From Nitzschia sp. DOCU1 (lineage: Eukaryota; Bacillariophyta; Bacillariophyceae; Bacillariales; Bacillariaceae): a stretch of DNA of 64,000 nucleotides. Made by a program: the position numbers and the translations under genes. This document shows positions 20,922 to 31,496 of the stretch, piece by piece. The stretch is taken from the NCBI GenBank assembly GCA_951394045.1, contig OX595992.1, positions 2,728,001 through 2,792,000 on the forward strand, in the 5' to 3' direction. Below the pieces are notes generated by a model. It saw only the letters and a program-made list of their open reading frames with translations, was not told the DNA's origin and did no database searches. The stretch's first letter is position 1, and each line of letters opens with the position of its first letter.

Positions 20922-22571
20922 GCCATCATGATCCTGCTTTCTACACCTCTTACGATCTCCGTATTACCTATGTACTACTACACACTACACTCGTACCTTC
21001 GACTCGGTTACCCGCACGGGATCTACCGCCGAACAGACTTGTTGTACAAAACATTGCAAATATTTTGTTCGAGTGCAACCTTCCGAATTGTGAAGACTTG
21101 ACTATACTACAAACATCCTCGGACCCATAGGCCGAGTGCTATCGCTTCTGCTACAAACTAGCTCACAGAGAAACTAGCATCATTTTTACGTTACAACTGA
21201 AGAGTCTCCCTCTAGCTCTAGCTACTACTTCTCCGAGCGGTTCGTAAACTTGACGAGCTTGTTGCACTATTCATTCTCTTGCTAGTACGTAGATTCAATA
21301 AAGACACCGCTAACAGCGGTTCTATCTTTAGTGGCACGAATGTTTCCAATGCACCGCTTTTTTCGCCTCTGCTATTGGAGCGTTTTCAGCTCGTTCGACG
21401 GACGTCATTCAATTTTGGGGGAAAACACTCTCCATTTAATAAAGCTCGGGTTCTGGTATTCGTCAGGCTTCGCTTAAAAGAAGAATGTCAATGAAGTTGA
21501 AATCGAATAGCCCCATTGTGAATACACGAGTAGCAAGTTGGCTGGACGGGTTGCTATTGGTGAAAAGCTTCCAAGAGGGACTGGGAACATATTCGGCTTC
21601 TTGATGCATTGTTCCGCTTAACGGAAAACGCTGATCTAATAGCTTCCCGTTGTTCAATTCAGTAAGTGGAGAAAGAGCCATCTGCACAGGTCTTTTTAAA
21701 GGGCTATTATAGTTGCCATACGTTTGTCCTCTCTCCTTGCCAATCAGATCAAAGTTGTATCGTTCGATTGCAAAAGCGGGCTGACGTGGTCTCGCTTCTG
21801 GATTTTGCGCTAACATGATTTTCTGTTGCTGGATCCACTACCGCGTATTGAGCCATGATCAAAAAGCAAGCGCTTGCATAGCTGATGTGTAGAGGAACTG
21901 GGGAGAACGAGGCGATAAAATTGTTGTGGATGCGAACGAAGTTGTCAAGCGTGTCAGAATTTTTGTTTGCTACCAGGCTTTTTGACTCGTTCGATCTTCG
22001 GGCAACGAACAGAAAAGAATTCGTTCCGCATCGCCAAAACAACGACGGACAGAACATCTCTAGCGAGGACTCGACTCATCCGAGCCGGGTCGTGATTCCG
22101 CCGTCCACTAAAATTTCGTTCCGACCTCTCGTTAGCGTTCTTGACCATGGGGCCGGTGACGTGAGCAAACTCCTGCTACTACGGTAGTTGCGTTTAATTG
22201 AGCCAACAGGCCAAGCGCTTTGACAAGAAGGTGCCCCCCTCTCTGCCCGCGATAGCTTGTGGAGGTTGATCATTCTAGCAGCGATTGTCGGAGGTCACTT
22301 GGATTCCGTCGCGAAGCAACACGGGGGCTAATCACGCGTCGGCGGACTGGCCACTTGCCGGTCCTCAAGTATTTCCCACTTTGATACTATTGTACAGTCA
22401 AAGTTTGATTCAATTTCTGTTCGGTGACAGAATGTGTGCACTCTTCGCCGATTCGAACTTGTTTTCATGGCGATTTCGACGGCTTTTTGTTGACGAGGGA
22501 CCGTAACAATGAATCAACGGGGGGCGGGCGGGCAGACTCTGTCCACGATAGCCTGTACGGGTTGATTATTC
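20922..22571. other. Intergenic region left of the pogo element
   Basis: No supported gene; open frames up to 117 codons overlap on both strands. Two related strings occur around 22246-22280 and 22537-22571 (GATAGC-TGT--GGTTGAT-ATTCTA), so the pogo element appears to have landed at the edge of an older local repeat. Confidence 0.45.
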
Positions 22572-22573
22572 TA

Positions 22574-22601
22574 CCGTAATTTACGTAAAGATATAAGCAC
22601 C
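22574..22601 (+). repeat. Left terminal inverted repeat of the pogo element
   Basis: Begins CCGTAATTTACGTAAAGA and pairs with 24743-24770 with 27 of 28 positions matching by my alignment. Preceded by TA. Confidence 0.95.
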
Positions 22602-22811
22602 AAATGTACAGCGCATGGCGCACGGTGCTTACAGCTTTATTCAAATTTATGCTCGTATGTAGACCTGTAGGAGTAAAATAACTTGATCCGTAAGATCACA
22701 TAGGGATTCCATCATGACTTGATAACGGTCCGTGATTCAAAACTCACATCCGGAAATGTGGGAGCCCATCAAAAGTGCAAACTCATTTTCACAACTCAAT
22801 GCTCCTTGAAA

Positions 22812-23996
22812 ATGGGTCGCCAATCATTCACCACTAGCCAAAAGCTCGCAATTATTCAAGATGCCAATCAAAGGCTTGCCAATGGTGAGTCTCTGAGGAG
22901 CATAGGGCGATTGCACAACGTTCAGGGTGTCCAAATTCGAAAATGGCAGGCCATGATCCAGCAGCTTGCAAGGAGCAGGCGATCTTCAAAGAGCTTGAAC
23001 AAGGGTAGGCCTGGACGTCTGCAAGATCTAGAAGAAGAAATCATGACTTGGGCCCTTGAAATGCGAGATGCTGGAGTGCCATTGTCGTACAAGCATCTTG
23101 TGGTGAAGGCTTGCGAATTGAATGTTGCCTTCAACAATTTGCCTTCTTCACAGCAGTACCACACAATCCGGCGCCTTTGCTTGAAGAACAGCTTTAGGAT
23201 CAGGAGGATCACTCACATGTCTCAAACAGACCCAGCTGAGTTAGTGATCCAAGCCCAGCAGTGGTTGGACGTCATGAGGCCAATTGTCAGTGCTCCGAAC
23301 GTCAAGCAACCATTTGTTCTCAACATGGACCAGACCCCTATGTACCTCTCCATGGCGCCATTGACGACCCTGAACATCCAGGGAGAGAGCACAGTCAATG
23401 GTAGGAAAACAAGTGAGTCAGGGACTCGTTTTACAGTCTCTGTCACCATTGCTGCCAACGGTGACAAGCTCAAACCCTATCTCATCTTCAAGGGGGAGAG
23501 AAATGGGAGGATTGCCCAGAGGGAGCTTCCAGTGAACCCAAACGGGAATAGAGTTGTCCTTTGCTGCCAGAAGAAGGCCTGGCAAGATGAGACTAACATG
23601 GTTGATTATATTGACCGTGTTCTAGTGCCATACCTTCAAGAAAGGGCGGTTGGGGTGCCCTGCATCTTACTTTTGGATCAATTTTCTGCTCATTGGACAG
23701 AGACAGTTCGTGACAGAATGGAGGATTTGGGGATCACCCCATACAAAATCCCCGCAGGATGCACTGCTATGGTGCAGCCTGTTGATGTTGGCATTGGGAA
23801 GCCTTTCAAGGACCGTGTAAGGTCGAAATGGTGGAGTTGGATGTTGCAACAAGGAGCAGACAGAGCTACCTTTGTGAGTGCCTCTCGCCAGCTGGGATCA
23901 AGCTGGGTAGCTGATAGCTGGGATTCAATCCAAGCTGACACTGTTAGGAATGCCTGGCGCAAGAGCCACTTCAGTTACTTTGTAGATGAAGATTAA
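22812..23996 (+). CDS. pogo/Tigger-like DDE transposase
   Basis: 394 residues from the ATG at 22812 (MGRQSFTTSQKLAII); an upstream in-frame start at 22719 is less likely because the family starts just before its helix-turn-helix. Residues 1-50 form a Psq-like HTH (LAIIQDANQRLANGESLRSIGRLHNV). Residues 55-140 form a CENP-B-type HTH (GRPGRLQDLEEEIMTWALEM, then LSYKHLVVKACEL). The DDE_1 catalytic core follows, with the three acidic positions in NMDQTPMYL, LLLDQFSAHW and MVQPVDVGIGKPFKDRV. All three acidic residues are visible. The protein would bind the inverted repeats and cut and paste the element. There are no stops or frameshifts. Confidence 0.93.
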   Translation: MGRQSFTTSQKLAIIQDANQRLANGESLRSIGRLHNVQGVQIRKWQAMIQQLARSRRSSKSLNKGRPGRLQDLEEEIMTWALEMRDAGVPLSYKHLVVKACELNVAFNNLPSSQQYHTIRRLCLKNSFRIRRITHMSQTDPAELVIQAQQWLDVMRPIVSAPNVKQPFVLNMDQTPMYLSMAPLTTLNIQGESTVNGRKTSESGTRFTVSVTIAANGDKLKPYLIFKGERNGRIAQRELPVNPNGNRVVLCCQKKAWQDETNMVDYIDRVLVPYLQERAVGVPCILLLDQFSAHWTETVRDRMEDLGITPYKIPAGCTAMVQPVDVGIGKPFKDRVRSKWWSWMLQQGADRATFVSASRQLGSSWVADSWDSIQADTVRNAWRKSHFSYFVDED

Positions 23997-24062
23997 ATCG
24001 CGATTGTAGTGATGATAGGAAGAAAGTTGTTACAGTTTGTGATTTCAAAATCTACTTAGAAT

Positions 24063-24565
24063 TCATTCATCTACATCACTATCAACTAAAGTAACAATGG
24101 AATCCAATACTTCATCACCAGGAACAACTTTGTCTACCAGGATTGCATGGCAAACCCCGTCCCTTGCATTCGAAAATGCAATCTTGTTGGCATCCTTGGA
24201 GCTGCTGTAATTTGTGATAACTTGAGCAAGCCTTCCCTCGAGATTCTTCTTGTATTCTTTGTAAACTTCTGGTAGGTGACCGACAATGCATCGATTCTCT
24301 CCCTCAGTAACCCATATAGCCGCTAAAATGGACCTATATTCGTTGTTATCTGATAGATAGAAGATGGTGAGATTTTAATGATGAAAATAGGAGACCCTCT
24401 ACCATTTTTCGACTTACCTGCCTTAACTACGATGGATTTGATCCTAAGAAGCATATCCAGATGCACCTGAGAACCACAGATAGGATGGTGTTCGCAGTTG
24501 CAGCCAAGAGATGGGCTTGCAATGCCACAAATCATCACCAAAGCACCAGAGAAATCTTCTGCCAT
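24063..24565 (-). CDS. Second gene of the pogo element, possibly HIRAN-like
   Basis: Two exons on the minus strand, 24418-24565 and 24063-24349, joined by a GT-AG intron (24350-24417). The phases fit and give about 144 residues from MAEDFSGALVM. The other AG nearest the joint would give an immediate stop, which supports this acceptor. Residues 20-32 are Cys/His-rich (LGCNCEHHPICGS). Residues 35-100 contain DNNEYRSILAAIWVTEG followed by NRCIVGHLPEVYKEY, whose N-Y, A-I-x-V and VGHLP pattern recalls the HIRAN fold seen in DNA-repair and chromatin proteins. The C-terminus is acidic. It runs tail to tail with the transposase, 66 bp between stops. HIRAN assignment is by eye only; an upstream exon cannot be excluded. 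Confidence 0.55.
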
Positions 24566-24742
24566 TGTCAACTTTTGTGTCACAAAATTTTGTGCTCCCA
24601 CGCATCGGTTGGGTCCTGCACAGTGCAGTCATGGATGTGGAACATGGAATCTTGGTGAAATGGAATCCGGAATCTTAAGGTAAGTTCACACCGGCCAGCC
24701 TGCAGAATGTACATAGGAATCGTGCAGTGCTTATATCTAAAC

Positions 24743-24770
24743 GGTGCTTATTTCTTTACGTAAATTACGG
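24743..24770 (-). repeat. Right terminal inverted repeat of the pogo element
   Basis: Its reverse complement begins CCGTAATTTACGTAAAGA, as at the left end, with one mismatch (AAATAAG here, ATATAAG left). Followed by TA. Confidence 0.95.
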
Positions 24771-24772
24771 TA

Positions 24773-26356
24773 GCAGAAGTTGGCAGGGGTCAAGCAAAAC
24801 GCAGCGGCTCATGATGACGCGACGGACAGGCTGCTTGCCACTCCTCGTCCATCGTCACGATCATGAATCATCTCCCACCCGGTTACTTAAATAGACAATA
24901 AAGTTTTGATTCAATGTTGTTCAGCCACAAGTGGCGGTGGCCGAGTCATTGTCCTGGCCATTTCGAAGACTTTTGATGACGACTAGCATCATGAATCGTC
25001 AACGACAAGAAGAACGAGCTGCCGTTGCGGACGCCATCGCGCAAGAATCCTTGTGATTCAATGCAGGGGTGGAATTATCTTGGTCTGCTATGGCGCAGCC
25101 GCATCGTTTTACAGTTTACAGTTGCTTCCAAAAAAGCGACACCGCGTTGGAATGCAGGGTGGTCTATCATCTGTCGACACGAGCAAACTCGACGTTGGAG
25201 GCAGGAAAGCTAGTCATGATAGGTTCAGTCCAGCAATTATCAGCTGGCGATGATTTCCATAATAGGTTGCCTCTGCGATCAACGTTTGAGAAGAAGGCGG
25301 ATCCATGGCTTTAGAAAGCAACAAGCGGAAGAACGGCTAGATTGGACCTTCTTCTTGGCATGGCGACCATAGCACGTGGGAACGGTTGAGTTGGTAGGTA
25401 CTAACAGGATGCTCGAGCATGCAAAAACGGGCAAGAAAACAAGTTTCCTATTGCGGGCCTTCCGTCCAAGAGCAAGACGTCGCTTGTCAATGCATCCTCG
25501 GTTGCTTGATAGACACTCCTCGTCCTGCTACCATTCAATAAAAAACGACAATGGATACGGCCGACCCAACATTGATGACATACCGCTTGGTGGCTAGACA
25601 CTTGGTGATCGCCTCCTACCGTGTAGCACAGACAGTCATTCTCAGCCCGCAACTCGTCGATCATTAGCTCCTTGGAGGACTAGCTAGCAAAGAGTGCGGT
25701 TCTACCCCAGTGGTCGCACTTACACCCTTTGGAAGAAGGAGCTATAATATACTTGGTGGATGAGCGATAGCAGCTCCTCTAAAGTTGTAATTTTTACTAT
25801 GAGCCCGCTCGAACTTCACTTGCGAAATGTCGATATCATCAACGACAAGGGTATTGTTAGGTGAAGCTGGCGGCGATCCACGAGGCGATTGAAAATCCAC
25901 TAATACTAGCAGTACCTCTTATTTCGTCTTAATCGTAGTTCCGACGTTCCACTAATGAAAACTCGTGCTGATAAGAAGTTTCATTCACCACGCGTCCGTG
26001 AATTGACGATCAAAATTGATCATTGCATTCGGGCGATGGTGCGGTTCGTTTTGTCACTGGAAACTGACTACCATTGTAACTCCTAGAGTAGCTTAGGGAT
26101 CTCTACTAGCGGAAGTCGTCAAATATACCAAAAATGTTATTATTAGAAAAGTATAAGGCTACAACAAAGAGACTCTTGACCAGGGATTGCATCGGGTTAA
26201 CAATCTGAGGAGGATTTCGACCTTGAGAGTTTTCCCGACGAATCGTTGTATGGCGAACCTGAGTGTGGACCACCAAATAAGCTACCGATATGTACATGCC
26301 AGTCCTCCTTTATGTGCAATGAGGGAGGGCAAGGGTCTGCTGGCAGCAGAAAGGAA
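24773..26356. other. Intergenic region right of the pogo element
   Basis: Open frames are short and overlapping; no family is recognised. No RNA gene seen. Confidence 0.45.
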
Positions 26357-26800
26357 TTAAAGATTAGGGTTAGGGTTGGTGTGAATGTCCATCTCGTCAA
26401 AGTTGGTGGATAGATTCAGTGCCTCCGTTACAAGGTCTACAGCAACTCTGTTCCTCGATTCCTCCGATGCGTGGCTCGAAGCCATGGGGGAGTCCAGAAA
26501 GGAAAAGTTGGCACCAGGGCTTGGGGGAACCCGAGACAAACTGATTTCGGGGTCGAGACTTGACAGATCCTGGGGAAGAGACATGGTTACGCGGAGCATC
26601 GAGGGACATCTCGATCCTCGGCGCATGTACCGACGCCTTGGCGTGCAGGATTGGAGCAGGCTGTCCTTTGTACAAACGCTGCTGCTGATAATGCCGCTCT
26701 GTGAGAACTTCAAATGTTGCAGTGATAGCACTCGCTTCATGGTCGTTTGGGTCCGGCAAACGTCGCTGGAAGTAGTTGTAGAAGCAGAAGAAGCTGTCAT
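26357..26800 (-). CDS. Hypothetical small Ser-rich protein
   Basis: About 147 residues from the ATG at 26798-26800 (MTASSASTTTSSDV); an in-frame ATG at 26861-26863 would add 21 residues. A basic block CTPRRRYMRRGSRCPSMLRV lies near the middle, and the C-terminal part is AVDLVTEALNLSTNFDEMDI. The composition (Ser/Thr, then Arg, then an acidic helix) resembles the other small hypothetical proteins in this window, but no direct alignment is convincing. Function unknown. Confidence 0.42.
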   Translation of the reverse strand: MTASSASTTTSSDVCRTQTTMKRVLSLQHLKFSQSGIISSSVCTKDSLLQSCTPRRRYMRRGSRCPSMLRVTMSLPQDLSSLDPEISLSRVPPSPGANFSFLDSPMASSHASEESRNRVAVDLVTEALNLSTNFDEMDIHTNPNPNL

Positions 26801-28386
26801 GGTGCCGATTGATTCCGTTGAAAGAAGTGATTGAGGGGAGAATATCAATTTATGACCATGCATCAATTGATGTACTTTCTGACAAAGGCCCTACGACTTG
26901 CGATTCGGGAGCGTTCCTGCAGTAACATTCTACTTAAAGGGCTTATATTTCACGCCATTATGATATTTCCTACGACCAGTTTACGCTGATGAAGATGTCC
27001 CTTGGATCGCCCCAGCGTACTTTGTGACCTTTTTACCTTATCAATATCGCGACCGCGTATGTATTTTGGGCGTGAAATTAGAACCCAGAAACTGTGCTAC
27101 TTAGAGGGCCATGGAGCCCTTAGGGTTGGTTACCGCAGCTTGTTTGGGCTTTTGCCTGTAATTTCTTCCGATTCGCGTTATGGGATCCGAGGCCCAAAGA
27201 AAATATCTCCGCGTTCTGCGATCCTCCTTGTGTTGTTAAATGTGTTGTACCACGTAAAGCGAAGCCTCGATGCCGTCAGCAAGGTAGTACAGCCCGGGTC
27301 GCTCCCAATGTGATTTTCAATGATTAGATTGGGCCCTACCAGGTATCTGTTGCTTGAGCAGAACGACCGAGTGCGCTTTCCGGATGCCGATCATTGAATC
27401 GGCATCGTGATGGGAGCCATCGACTTTTTCTCCCCTCGCTTCAGAGGCGTCAGCGGCAAAACGGGATACTACAGGTAGCTTTTGTCATGACATCCCGCGT
27501 GTTTCTACCTTTTGGAGAGTAGATTAGTCTCTATCACTGTGAAAAAGCAACAACTACTATCGTCTTGGTTCTCCGGCGCGATCATACCTGCCATCTCCCG
27601 TCGGACCATCAATCGTCATTCACCGCCTCGCAATTCTTTTGACTCGTTTTCCCTTCAGTACGATACAGTCTCTAGAGGGCCCATAGTATTTTACGCTAGT
27701 AGAGCATACAAATGTACAGAAACGAGATGGAACCGAGCTCCTCTGTGGTTGCAGCATTCGTCGATATCGCCACTCGATGTCAACGTTGACTCAGGCTTCT
27801 ACAAATAATCCTGGCTAGAGAAGACGAACAGCAAGGAGCTACTACAAAGTACTGTTGCATAAACGAACAAGAAGAAGAAAAAGTTGACAACCCCCAGAGT
27901 GGAAACTAATTCTTGCCTTGTCTTCTTGATCCTTGAGCAATAGAGTATCTTTTAATAAGCAGAAAAGATGCGTGACGTGAGGACTCTCGGTAGAGTAGCT
28001 CTCTCTCTCTCTCTCTCCCTCCCTCTCTATGCGTTTGGTGATGTAGTATAGCCGTGTGCTGTATGTAGCAGCGTCTGGGTAGTGAAGAGCATGTATTGCG
28101 TTCGATGTGTCGTTGACACGAACGACTTCTCCATTTTCCTCCCAGTACCGCGGAAATGTCGACGTCATCGTGCAATTTGCGGCCAAGCCGAGGTCGCCCT
28201 ACTCGCAACGGTCGAATTGTCCCTAATTACCAAGCCCTACACATGGCCATGGCTCATTCATTCGTGTTGGCACCCAAGACCACAAGGTGTGAGCGCGATG
28301 GCATCTTCCCAAAAATCGCAAGAACGGTGCTCACACATCCTCTCGAAGCAACCAACAACCAACAACCAACAACCACCTACAGAGTC
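26801..28386. other. Intergenic region entering the segmental duplication
   Basis: No supported gene in 26801-27390. From about 27391 the sequence is paralogous to 35325 onward, except that about 620 bp (27487-28105, containing a CT microsatellite at 27999-28028) is absent from the other copy. Confidence 0.55.
27999..28028. repeat. (CT)n microsatellite
   Basis: About 30 bp of CT dinucleotide with a CCCTCCCTCT tail, within the block absent from copy B of the duplication. Confidence 0.9.
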
Positions 28387-29250
28387 ATGATGCCTAGTAC
28401 TCGCAATGAGAGCAAAGAAGTAATTGAAACAATCGTACTTGAACCTCCACCGGGATCCTACGAGGATGAAGACTCTGCAATAGCACTTTCATCATCATTC
28501 GCCACCGATAGTGGCAGGATCAGTGCAGGTCCTCTCTTGGAGAAACCACGTCGCGTTCGAGTGGTGTCCTTTAAGAATCAACAAGAACTGGCAGAGAAGT
28601 TACAAGGGGTCATGATGCATCCCACTTCGGGCTTTATTACTCAAGAAGCCCTTTTGCTGCAACCACCGACTAGTGCTACTACGACTACAGGTCGTCGCAA
28701 TCGCCGATCCTTATCGGAACAAGGGCGACCCAAAGCGGCGGGAAGCGCTTTTCATAAAAAGACACGGAGTTTACCAACCAAGCACTGCATTGTGGATTTG
28801 GACGACGCCTATGAACTCTACCCGGCTGTCTCATCTATCACGTCGTTGTCATGGGTGAACCCCAATCACTGCAGTTGTATTCACACCACTCAAGGCGAGG
28901 ATGGAAATCAATATGAGGCGGAAGAGGACGATGAAAAAACTGAAGTTAATATCAGCTCACTCGAGTTGTTATTGAAGCAAGAGCAACAGCAATCGTATCC
29001 TTCAAGAAAGATTTCGGTCATTCCAGAACCGCGCGACGAAGACAACGACGACGAGGGAATCCTCGCAGCGGCAACAACACCGTCAATGTCATCAAAACAC
29101 AAGCACCAAAAGGCTCGTTCCAGCAGGGGTAGCAAAAAGACAATCGAACGAGAAGACGTCTTGCGAACACGGCAATGGGGCCGACGGCTTCGAATTCCTG
29201 TTCATTTACTTCGGCCTCCAATGATTCGAAGACAAGTATCTTCAGAATAA
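28387..29250 (+). CDS. Hypothetical protein, copy A of a duplicated gene
   Basis: 287 residues from the ATG at 28387 (MMPSTRNESKEVIET). The frame is open upstream to 28156, but copy B has its first in-frame ATG at the homologous place, which fixes the start. Visible parts are an acidic N-terminus, RRVRVVSFKNQQELAEKLQ near 60, a basic Ser-rich block NRRSLSEQGRPKAAG near 105, TKHCIVDLDDAYELYPAVSS near 130, an acidic Gln-rich stretch near 175-220 and a basic C-terminus RTRQWGRRLRIPVHLLRPP. Neither a catalytic motif nor a membrane segment is seen. Conservation with copy B is highest at both ends. Function unknown. Confidence 0.7.
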   Translation: MMPSTRNESKEVIETIVLEPPPGSYEDEDSAIALSSSFATDSGRISAGPLLEKPRRVRVVSFKNQQELAEKLQGVMMHPTSGFITQEALLLQPPTSATTTTGRRNRRSLSEQGRPKAAGSAFHKKTRSLPTKHCIVDLDDAYELYPAVSSITSLSWVNPNHCSCIHTTQGEDGNQYEAEEDDEKTEVNISSLELLLKQEQQQSYPSRKISVIPEPRDEDNDDEGILAAATTPSMSSKHKHQKARSSRGSKKTIEREDVLRTRQWGRRLRIPVHLLRPPMIRRQVSSE

Positions 29251-30216
29251 GCATGAATATCTCCGGTGCAACTACTATGAGATTGACTAAAGAAATTTAG
29301 TACCCAAAAACTCTTTACCTTTAATTAATACTAGCTAGTCAGTAGAGAGCAATCTAGCTGCACTCTTACTTCACGACTTGATCTAGTAGGTAGCCTTTAC
29401 TAAAAAACAATCGCTATGATTAGTATTCCAGCATTGTTGTTCTATGCCGCTTTTGTTGCGGCGCTACTAGAGAGAGGGTTCGCTAGCAGTTTTTAAAGCT
29501 ACTTACGGTTTGATGGCCTACCAGTAATAGGCGGCGTTTGTTACGACCTGCGCCGCACGGACCAAGAGCGAAAGTGCAATGGCGAACATGTCGATTGTTG
29601 AACCAATCAAAATAGAATTTTTCGTCAAGGCGAACTCCTCGCCTAATGACCTAAAAAGATACGGTGGTGGCGGGAAAATGCCGATACGAGACGAGAGTGA
29701 TGAGGCCTACATCCACGAGGATGGACCCCATGAATTGATGATCCTCACTCTCTTGGCTACTAGCCATGATACTATTAGAGACTGATAGTGACAACTACAG
29801 ATACAATGTTCCAAGGCGTCATCATCCATGACCATCATCATCCTTTCTTCGTGTGATGAATGCATCTGCCAGGCCAAGAGCCGCTACATTCGCATACTAA
29901 CCCCGAACGATCGGTCGATTAATGGAATCATTGCCTCTGGCTGTTGTTTGCATTGACAGGAACGAATCCAAATTCAGCAGCATTCATCGCAACCATCGTG
30001 AGCAAACAACGACAATGGCTGCGAGTGATTTGGATCAAATCGGCGCTTTCTGGCTATTCGTTTCAGGCCAAAATCCTTCGTGGGCAAAACGGGATGTGAT
30101 TGTGATTCTGGGATAATCCTGTAAACAAGCAACGTAATATGGGCTTGACATACAGGGAGTGCAAGTACTAAGAAGGACTATTGATCTTACAAAGAGGAAC
30201 ATGCAAATCATTAGAT
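29251..30216. other. Spacer between the duplicated genes
   Basis: The first third (to about 29573) is paralogous to 36430-36790; the rest is unique to copy A. No gene is supported; a 68-codon frame at 29579-29785 has no features. Confidence 0.55.
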
Positions 30217-31245
30217 CTATGCGGCTGGTGTGCACGCGGCGGCCGTATCTGGGAAGAAGCTGAAGAAGAAGCTGCCAGGACCAGCGGCAACCGTCTGACC
30301 TACATAAAGACGAGAATGCTGCTGGGACAAGAATAGATCCACAGCTACCGCGTTTCCCACTATGATCGGATTCAAGGTCTCACGCGTCAACAGGGTTGCA
30401 GTGTGGCCACGGTGTCGATCGATCCCTGGTGCTGCTGGGAATACTCTTGGTGCGGTGGTATTCGTCCAATGGGAACAGGCCCTCTCCAATGAAGTTGCGG
30501 CGTTTCGCGCTTCCGCATAATCGCCTTTTGCCAGGTGGAGAAGCATCAAGTTATTCCAGGCAAGGATACTTAGCTCAACACACATACCTGCAATGGCTTC
30601 TTCTTGTTCATTGTTTTTGTTGTTGCGGGTTTCGGGGCTCGTGTTGCTTGCTGCTACAGTAGCAGTTCCACCAGCGGATCGAGGTCGCCATTGGTTGACA
30701 AGTCGAATGGCTGACTGATACAGCGCCCGAGCCTTGTGCAGACTTCGACTAGTAGCACCGAGAGCACCAAAGTGGTGGAACAATAGCGCCAAGTTAAACG
30801 CCACAATCGAACCCAGAAGCAGAACTGCGTTGGCGGCAGCATGATTCTTATCGTCGTTGTTTCTTGAGGCATCGGGGCTAGTAAACAAGAAGGATTCCTC
30901 GAATAAGGACAGGTCAAGATACAGTGGCTTCTGGTGCATATAAAGGCCCCTTATCGACGCGTTGGTACCGCTTAAAGGCGACGGAGGTGCAGCTACATGA
31001 CTCAGTACACTTCTCGTCAGCGTTCGTCGACCGCTAGCTGGGGACGAGCCCCCACCATCCTCCGTGGGCGCTGCTGCTGTGCTGGATGATGCGGCGGGAG
31101 CTTTGTGGTCTTCTTGGAGGTCGGTTTGTGTTTCGATCGCAGTATTTTGCCGATGAGATGAACTCGCTGTTGCTTGTTTGACTAAATTTAAAGCCCCTAG
31201 GAAGAGCGAATGGGCAGCCGCTACTACGTTTCCTTGATGCATCAT
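30217..31245 (-). CDS. TPR-like protein, copy A
   Basis: 342 residues from MMHQGNVVAAAHSLFLGAL. Blocks in order are the N-terminal TPR-like helix pair, a Thr/Ser/Ala-rich linker, then VAFNLALLFHHFGALGATS with LHKARALYQSAIRLVNQW near 150-185, and VELSILAWNNLMLLHLAKGDY near 235-255. These match the block order of the 20220-20921 product. Upstream in-frame sequence (KINKQAVERW) is homologous to the start of the family, but a TAG lies before it, so the gene may have lost a few N-terminal residues compared with an ancestor. It probably acts as a protein-binding scaffold; the partner is unknown. Confidence 0.65.
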   Translation of the reverse strand: MMHQGNVVAAAHSLFLGALNLVKQATASSSHRQNTAIETQTDLQEDHKAPAASSSTAAAPTEDGGGSSPASGRRTLTRSVLSHVAAPPSPLSGTNASIRGLYMHQKPLYLDLSLFEESFLFTSPDASRNNDDKNHAAANAVLLLGSIVAFNLALLFHHFGALGATSRSLHKARALYQSAIRLVNQWRPRSAGGTATVAASNTSPETRNNKNNEQEEAIAGMCVELSILAWNNLMLLHLAKGDYAEARNAATSLERACSHWTNTTAPRVFPAAPGIDRHRGHTATLLTRETLNPIIVGNAVAVDLFLSQQHSRLYVGQTVAAGPGSFFFSFFPDTAAACTPAA

Positions 31246-31496
31246 CCAACGCTCGACGGCTTGTTTGTTGATCTTGGCGGCAGGACCCAGCTAACGCGTC
31301 ATGGTTGGCTATGGTGGGGTCCTTGTAATAGTGACGAAGAGTGGAAAGTTAGGGAATTGTGAGGAAGATCCTGCCTCTCCCGACGAGACGAGTGCAAAAA
31401 AATTCATTGAGGTGTAAGACAAATTGAGTCGCGAACAAGTCCCACCGGTACTTTCGGCAGGCTGATGGGACCGGAGTTTGCTTTTTGATTGCTTTG
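31246..31496. repeat. Left flank minisatellite unit of the inserted transposon
   Basis: From about 31402 to 31496 the sequence matches the 118-122-bp units found at 32989-33325 (GTAAGACAAATTGAGTCGCG, then TTTGCTTTTTGATTGCTTTG). This single unit has been separated from the rest of the array by the element at 31497-32988. Confidence 0.85.

Larger units (their letters stand above)
22574..24770 (+). mobile_element. pogo-type (Tc1/mariner superfamily) DNA transposon, complete
   Basis: The element is 2,197 bp with 28-bp terminal inverted repeats (22574-22601 and 24743-24770) differing at one position. TA dinucleotides flank it at 22572-22573 and 24771-24772, the target duplication of this superfamily. 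It carries an open transposase gene (22812-23996) and a second, convergent, two-exon gene (24063-24565). The intact ends, near-identical inverted repeats and uninterrupted transposase suggest recent activity. A single TE of this structure can be autonomous; whether the second gene contributes is unknown. Confidence 0.93.
27391..31290. repeat. Segmental duplication, copy A
   Basis: Copy A carries the plus-strand gene at 28387-29250 and the minus-strand TPR-like gene at 30217-31245. Copy B at about 35325-37300 has the same order and orientation with strongly similar coding and non-coding sequence. Relative to A, B lacks about 620 bp upstream of the first gene and about 1.2 kb spanning 29573 to 30768. 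Boundaries are approximate. Confidence 0.88.

Noticed and set aside
24323..24601. Unspliced 92-codon frame in the pogo element
   Set aside because: It begins at a non-ATG codon and reads into an intron with consensus ends; the spliced model joins to a longer frame.
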